The notes beneath the pieces are model-generated. The model made no database searches. It was not told the origin of the DNA and worked only from the letters and a program-made list of their open reading frames with translations. Positions 16,920 to 21,242 of a stretch of 21,242 bases of DNA are shown in pieces. The translations under genes and the position numbers were made by a program. The DNA comes from Coptodactyla brooksi. Taxonomy: Eukaryota > Arthropoda > Insecta > Coleoptera > Scarabaeidae. How positions within the stretch are numbered: the stretch's first letter is position 1; each line of letters begins with the position of its first letter. The DNA lies in assembly GCA_033557675.1 (NCBI GenBank), contig JAWQRM010000583.1:1-21242 (forward strand), read 5' to 3'.

Positions 16920-17580
16920 GCACATAATTTCCTCTCCACATACCTCCAGAACTTAGACGGCCCAACGTAATCGGTGATTCTTATAGATAAATCCGACAAA
17001 TGGTCGAAAGCATGTCGTCCACGTTTGGAATCGTCGACGACAAAACCAAAACGACGATTCGTCTTTAACTCGAAGAAGTGTAGTGCGTAATCCGTGAACC
17101 ACGCGACTCGAACAATTTTCCAAAGACTTCGAAAAAATCCAACTCACATAGTCTCCTCTATATAGAATATTCAACGACGGCACCAGCCAATTGCACACTT
17201 ACGTATCTGACGTGAAAAAGGGGACTGCCAGGAAGAAAAACTCGCTTTTATGGGAGGAAAAGAGGAAGAAGAACTACCAACCTACGTCAGCACTTGGAGA
17301 AGACAACTTTCCCAAACGAAAATACAGTCAAACAACAACCAGAAAAAATAACAAACAAAAGGGCAATAAAAACCACTTCAAACGACACAAATTGCCGCCC
17401 AAATCAAGCTCGTGAAACAAAGAATTTCACCACTAATTATATTGAGAATGGGACACTCAGCACCATCTACCAACCCGTAGCACAAACTCGAAAGAAATAG
17501 AAATAACCTAGCACGTAAAATAACCACTAAGACGCCACTCAAGAATCGATAAAAACGAAACCGTTACAATATATCCGTAA

Positions 17581-18700
17581 ATAGTATTTTTAATAATAAA
17601 TTTGAAATCCAATCAATTATGAGTACATTGTTAACAGTATGAGCTGACAGTAATTTGGTTTATCCTAGCCGAACAACGCCAGCTAAAGACATCAGTGCCT
17701 TCGTTGGAAAGGCTGGTTTAATATAAAATTTGTATCAAAATGTTGTTACCGAGCTGCTTTGATTTTAATTTTAAAATCACTGTGTATTTAAAGCTCGACA
17801 AAGAAGCGAACAATTCAATTTCAGAACGAATCGTATTACTTAAAACTGAATTACTGAATTGAATTTAAAATCGCTGTAACTTGAAAAAAAGAACATTTCC
17901 GCAGACGTCTATAATAACGTTTTTCATTGTTTTCTACCGCAGAATGCATTATTGAAGTTTGGTCTAGCATTTCAGTTACATCCTGTACATATTAAGTTAT
18001 TCACTAGGCTCAAGATATATTTTATCTTTTTAATACCTCGATGCTACTGAATTTTATGAACCTGAGGTAAGTTGTTTGCATACTATCATGGTAAATGTAA
18101 TTGGCCTCTGCATTTGATGACCTAAAAGGAAACAAGGCACCGGTTTATATCTTTTCCCGTTAATAATTTTTTTTAAGCCCACTAACACAAAAAGTTATGA
18201 AATATTTACTGAACGTCCACCACTATATCTGAGACACGTGTATAATTACATATTTATCACGTTTTGCAAAGTCTACACTCTTTCATATTCACGCAAACTA
18301 TTAAGAAACGAATGTCAATTGAAATAAAGTTTGTTTTACTTTTTTTTTTGATTTGGCATTTTCTGAGATATGCGAACGCAAAAAAGCTACAGGCAAAAAT
18401 CATACTGCGGGCACCTCTATGATGAATTTGGTTGGCGTAACTATAGTGTGCGTTTCAACCTTAGTGTGCAGTATAGGATTGAATAGCAGTTTTGTGTCTC
18501 ATATTATCCTTAGTAATTTATAAATGACATTATCTTTATTTCTGGTATTTGGAGTTATTTATTGTATTGAATTACTTATAGTTGTTAAATCGTTGTATTC
18601 AGAACGCAGACTTGTTCTACAAACGTTTATACTAAGTATGCATATTATTTCTAATCGCCACAAACTAGATAACCTATATAATTTGTTGTAGCTTTCACTG
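17581..18700. other. AT-rich, no gene seen
   Basis: No frames with recognisable motifs. The only structures are a GATTTTAA-TT-TTAAAATC palindrome at 17760-17777 and a poly-T run near 18345. The last tens of bases may be the 5' flank of the transposase relic starting at 18706. Confidence 0.45.
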
Positions 18701-18705
18701 TTTTA

Positions 18706-19957
18706 ATGGAGCCTGCAGATAGAAAGCGACATAAGGGAGACACGTATAGTTGCAAAGAAAAGCAAATGATTATGAATGTGTTTGCTTATTTTCATAAATC
18801 TATGAACGTAACAACAAAGCTTTAGGCTATTCAGCGTGAACAGTGAAGTACACAAGCACTTATTGGACGTAATGTGCATGGTTTCTTTGTACAGAATCTA
18901 CCGCCTACATTAAATACAATTATTGCTGCTATAAAAATTTTTGAATTTCATGAAGCAGGGCAAAAAAATATTCTTGTCAAACCAGATGGTATTATTAGAT
19001 GGAGGCATAAATATTTACAAAACATCAGAAAATTTAGAACAGAATGTATAGTTAGCTTACATCTTACTGTTTTATACTTTTCTTTTCATGACTGTCATTT
19101 GTAAGTAGAAGTATAATTAATTATATATATATAATTATAATTCGTTGTATAATACACTAACGAATCGTGAGTGAACGCTGGGCATGCAGTAAAGACAACA
19201 TGGATAGATACAACTATTTAAAATAGTAGAAGAGCTTTCACATAAGGTCTCAGCATTGGTTTAAAATCATCAAGTGGTCTTGGACTACGTTTTGCATTAG
19301 TTCACACTGGTGGCGATAATGGTTTTGTTCCTGGTGCTGAATATATATTTTTGTACAAGAAAAACACTGCTGATGCTCATAGTGAAATGGATGCAGAGAC
19401 ATATGAGAATTGTTTCATCGAGAAACTGCTTCCAAATATATCAGCAGAATCAGTCATAGTTTTCGATAACGCATCATATCATTGTCGAAAAATAGAGAAG
19501 ATTCCAACAACAACATGGGAAAAAGACAAGATCATTGAATGGCTTGCTGAGAAAGAAATACCAACTAATGATATGTTAAAAAGAAATTTACTGGCTCGCG
19601 TGTCAGAAGTTAAGTCCCAATATAATAAAAACAAGATCGATAGGTTAGCAATTTAAAAGTTCTTCATTTACCTCCGTATCATTGTGAACTAAATCCTACT
19701 GAATTGGTGTGGGCCAGGTTAAACACTATGTCAAGATGAACAACACTACTTTTAAAGTGAAAGATATCGAAGAATTAATTGTAAGAGGGTATCGTAATGT
19801 GATTTCTCATAATTGGCAGAACTACATTAATCATGTTAAAAATGTAGAACATACCATGTGGGCAGTTGATAACTTACAAGATGATATTGAGGAATTTATA
19901 ATCCACGTAACACATTCGTCATCATCAGAGGATCTAACTACTTTATCGAGCGATTAA
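18706..19957 (+). pseudogene. IS630/Tc1-type DDE transposase relic, near full-length span
   Basis: ATG 18706 opens MEPADRKRHKGDTYSCKEKQ, with TAG at 18823-18825. Next come LPPTLNTIIAAIKIFEFHEA and DGIIRWRHKYLQNIRKFR (to about 19038), then about 120 bp of AT-rich DNA not expected in the family. YTNES, a TGA and VNAGHAVKTTW follow at 19153-19200, where the family has a YxDETW box; the first catalytic Asp therefore reads Asn (19159-19161) and Trp reads stop. From 19246 a continuous frame gives GLSIGLKSSSGLGLRFALVH, VIVFDNASYHCRKIEKIPTT (second Asp) and IIEWLAEKEIPTNDML to a stop at 19654-19656. After a shift comes LHLPPYHCELNPTELVWA with the catalytic Glu, then another shift and NWQNYINHVKNVEHTMW...EFIIHV plus a Ser/Asp tail ending at 19955-19957. 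The PPYHCELNP-E block and DNA.YH block identify a DDE_3-like family common in insects. Confidence 0.9.
19112..19142. repeat. AT-rich palindrome within the transposase relic
   Basis: AATTATATATATATAATT is a perfect palindrome flanked by further ATTAAT/ATAATT. It lies inside the roughly 120-bp segment that interrupts the coding region between KYLQNIRKFR and the NES box, so it may be part of a small insertion or of a non-spliced intron. Confidence 0.6.
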
Positions 19958-20419
19958 AACGCAATACCATACATATATGTTGTTCTTTTCACTGATATTT
20001 TCTATTTTTTAAATATATCTAATTAGCATTGTAATCGATCTGATTAGAATAGCCAAGCACAAAAAACTATGGTGGGGCCTTCACTCTCAAGTGGAATTAA
20101 AACTATACTAATTTGTATAATATTAGACATGACGGCATATCTATCTTATTTGAAGTACATATTAATTTAATTTTAAATACATTTTGTCACAGACTTGTTA
20201 ATTTATGAATTTGTATATTTAATTTTAAAGTAATACTAACATTAGCATATAAAATGGTTAACATTTAAAGAAATGGGAATTTTAAAAGAATTGTAATTTC
20301 TAATAAAAGCTAAAGATTATCTTGTGATCATATAATACCGAACAGGATACACATGATAAGAAGATTTGGCAACCAAGCAGTGAATTACAATAAGACCTGC
20401 ACTGCAAACTACGGTTGAA
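19958..20419. other. AT-rich, no gene seen
   Basis: Probable 3' flank of the DDE transposase relic. No inverted-repeat partner for a 5' end was found, and no protein similarity. Confidence 0.45.
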
Positions 20420-20843
20420 ATGTACTATAGGCACGAAACGACCTTAAGGGTCATTTATTCTCTTTGTAGCACATTCATTCATGCTGAAATAAGTACCATA
20501 TTTGTCAGCGATAAATCATCCGATGCAATGATGCTTGAAATTCAAATCCACTCCGCAAGTGAATATTTGGTCTGTACCATAGGAAGCTATACAGAAACAC
20601 GCGAATTATGTTTGTGACACAATCGCTTGTATCAACAAAATTACGGACACAGCGTCGTGACCAATGAATATTTAACATAACCATTATCGCAATAATAACT
20701 TGCCGCAATTACAATTCCCGGATTCGCAGGCCAAACGTAAACAACATATACAATTTACCTAATCTGCAACAATGTATTATGGATGCGTCAATATTCGAAG
20801 GAATCCCGTACTGTCCTAACACAATAGCGCGTTTATAGTTTAA
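20420..20843. other. CpG-richer segment, no recognised gene
   Basis: Short opposite-strand frames (20420-20617 plus, 20505-20708 minus) overlap and show no motif. CG dinucleotides are frequent (ACGACC, GCGATAA, CACGCG, GCGTCG, CCCGTA), in contrast to the preceding 500 bp. This composition continues through the open frame that follows. Confidence 0.35.
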
Positions 20844-21185
20844 TTGGAATCGACTGTGCTCGAAATTAACAATGCGAGTTATTTAACAATTCGGTTCGTC
20901 GACTCGCACAAAGAGAAAATAGGAATGGATAGACATGGCGCGTTCGCAATCGTTGTGATTTACAATTGCGCAATCGAAAGCATGCTGAAGTTCGTTAATA
21001 TTTACGTAAGGCGAGGAAGCAGTGGCACCACAACCAAGAACGTAATTGAATACGTCGTAAAAATCTGTACACAGCGGGGTGGACTTGAAGTATACGAGAA
21101 AGTTGCAGGAGTCATTTTATCCAATGAAAGGAAAACAAGTTTTGAAATAAATCTTCTTCGTCGAAATCAAATTGTTTCAAATTGA
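20844..21185 (+). CDS. Unassigned open frame, 113 codons (first ATG at 20925)
   Basis: The frame is open from TTG 20844, just after an in-frame TAA, to TGA 21183-21185. The first ATG is at 20925, giving an 86-residue product that begins MDRHGAFAIVVIYNCAIES. Composition is protein-like: alternating hydrophobic segments (FAIVVIYNC, NVIEYVVKIC, EKVAGVIL) and charged ones, with a basic C-terminus (LLRRNQIV). It has two Cys in the ATG-started part, no signal peptide, and no motif known to me. It is the longest intact frame in the window not assigned to a transposon. It may be a short host exon, a piece of an unrecognised mobile element, or chance in CpG-richer DNA. Confidence 0.3.
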   Translation: MESTVLEINNASYLTIRFVDSHKEKIGMDRHGAFAIVVIYNCAIESMLKFVNIYVRRGSSGTTTKNVIEYVVKICTQRGGLEVYEKVAGVILSNERKTSFEINLLRRNQIVSN

Positions 21186-21242
21186 GTTTGGGATGTTTTG
21201 CTAGAACATTCTATGAAACGAGGCGTAGCAACCTTACATGAG

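Larger units (their letters stand above)
16078..17580. other. Unassigned CpG-richer island with several open frames
   Basis: Base composition changes sharply from the AT-rich flanks, with many CG dinucleotides at 16080-16260 and 16720-17250. Open frames exist on both strands. On the plus strand are 16196-16333 (45 codons, MLSERHVLVPGQPVFVIENE...), 17191-17415 (Lys/Asn/Thr-rich, basic) and 17294-17500. On the minus strand are 16642-16965 (Arg-rich, with a repeated LGRVT unit) and 16953-17198. None matches a family I know. The minus-strand words TGGTGCCGTCG near 17180 and GGTGCCCGAG near 16150 resemble tRNA-primer-site sequences of LTR retroelements. An LTR-element remnant is therefore a possible but unproven reading; no long direct repeats were seen. 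Confidence 0.4.

Noticed and set aside
16642..17198. Two long Arg-rich minus-strand frames as genuine genes
   Set aside because: Arg-rich composition can arise from reading CpG-rich DNA in a wrong frame, the length of the first partly comes from a 15-bp repeat, and no motif is recognisable. Mentioned only as part of the island.
1..21242. tRNA, rRNA and CRISPR features
   Set aside because: No GTTCGANTC-type T-arm with a matching A-box cloverleaf, no rRNA core motif and no regularly spaced short repeats were seen. The tandem array at 1.7-2.4 kb has the wrong unit size and no spacers.

Overview
The window looks like AT-rich nuclear DNA of an insect or another arthropod, and it reads as a transposon graveyard. 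No bacterial, phage or organellar organisation is visible: there are no operons, no ribosome binding sites and no rRNA or tRNA genes. No host protein-coding gene could be recognised. Every recognisable protein is a decayed transposase, integrase or reverse transcriptase, with stops, frameshifts and deletions. The species cannot be fixed from the sequence; the mix of families (KRBA2-like integrase, several mariner lineages, Tigger, Penelope, LINEs) is typical of insects.

Left part (1-6.1 kb). A KRBA2-like integrase pseudogene on the minus strand runs from an ATG at 995 off the left edge, with a long perfect palindrome just upstream. Then come about 700 bp of degenerate tandem repeats (period near 287 bp) carrying ACAGGGTGTT / AACACCCTGT inverted motifs. 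At 3.44-4.61 kb lies a mariner-like element whose HTH-bearing transposase is broken but whose inverted ends are visible. At 5.45-5.83 kb is the C-terminal third of a mariner transposase (minus), followed by a short fold-back element.

Middle part (6.5-10.4 kb). A Penelope-like retroelement (minus; RT palm motifs followed by a GIY-YIG endonuclease) meets, head to head, a 5'-truncated LINE 3' end (plus). The 8.1-9.4 kb interval has no repeat signature and is rich in ATTGAT/TTAATTA-type motifs and GC-richer hairpins, making it the best candidate for retained host regulatory DNA. From 9.44 to 10.35 kb there are pieces of a Tc1-like transposase, a mariner C-terminus and another mariner-like fragment.

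Right part (11-21.2 kb). A nearly full-length but broken mariner (11.1-11.9 kb, minus), a Tigger/pogo transposase relic (12.8-13.7 kb, minus), a second copy of the 2.4-kb dispersed repeat (14.96-15.05 kb), a LINE endonuclease fragment (15.25-15.54 kb, minus), and an unassigned CpG-richer island starting at a strong hairpin (16.04-17.5 kb). There follows a long IS630/Tc1-type DDE transposase relic (18.7-19.96 kb, plus) whose first catalytic Asp now reads Asn. The last 0.8 kb carries an unassigned 113-codon open frame in CpG-richer DNA. The elements do not work together; they are independent insertions at different stages of decay, several of them next to or inside one another.
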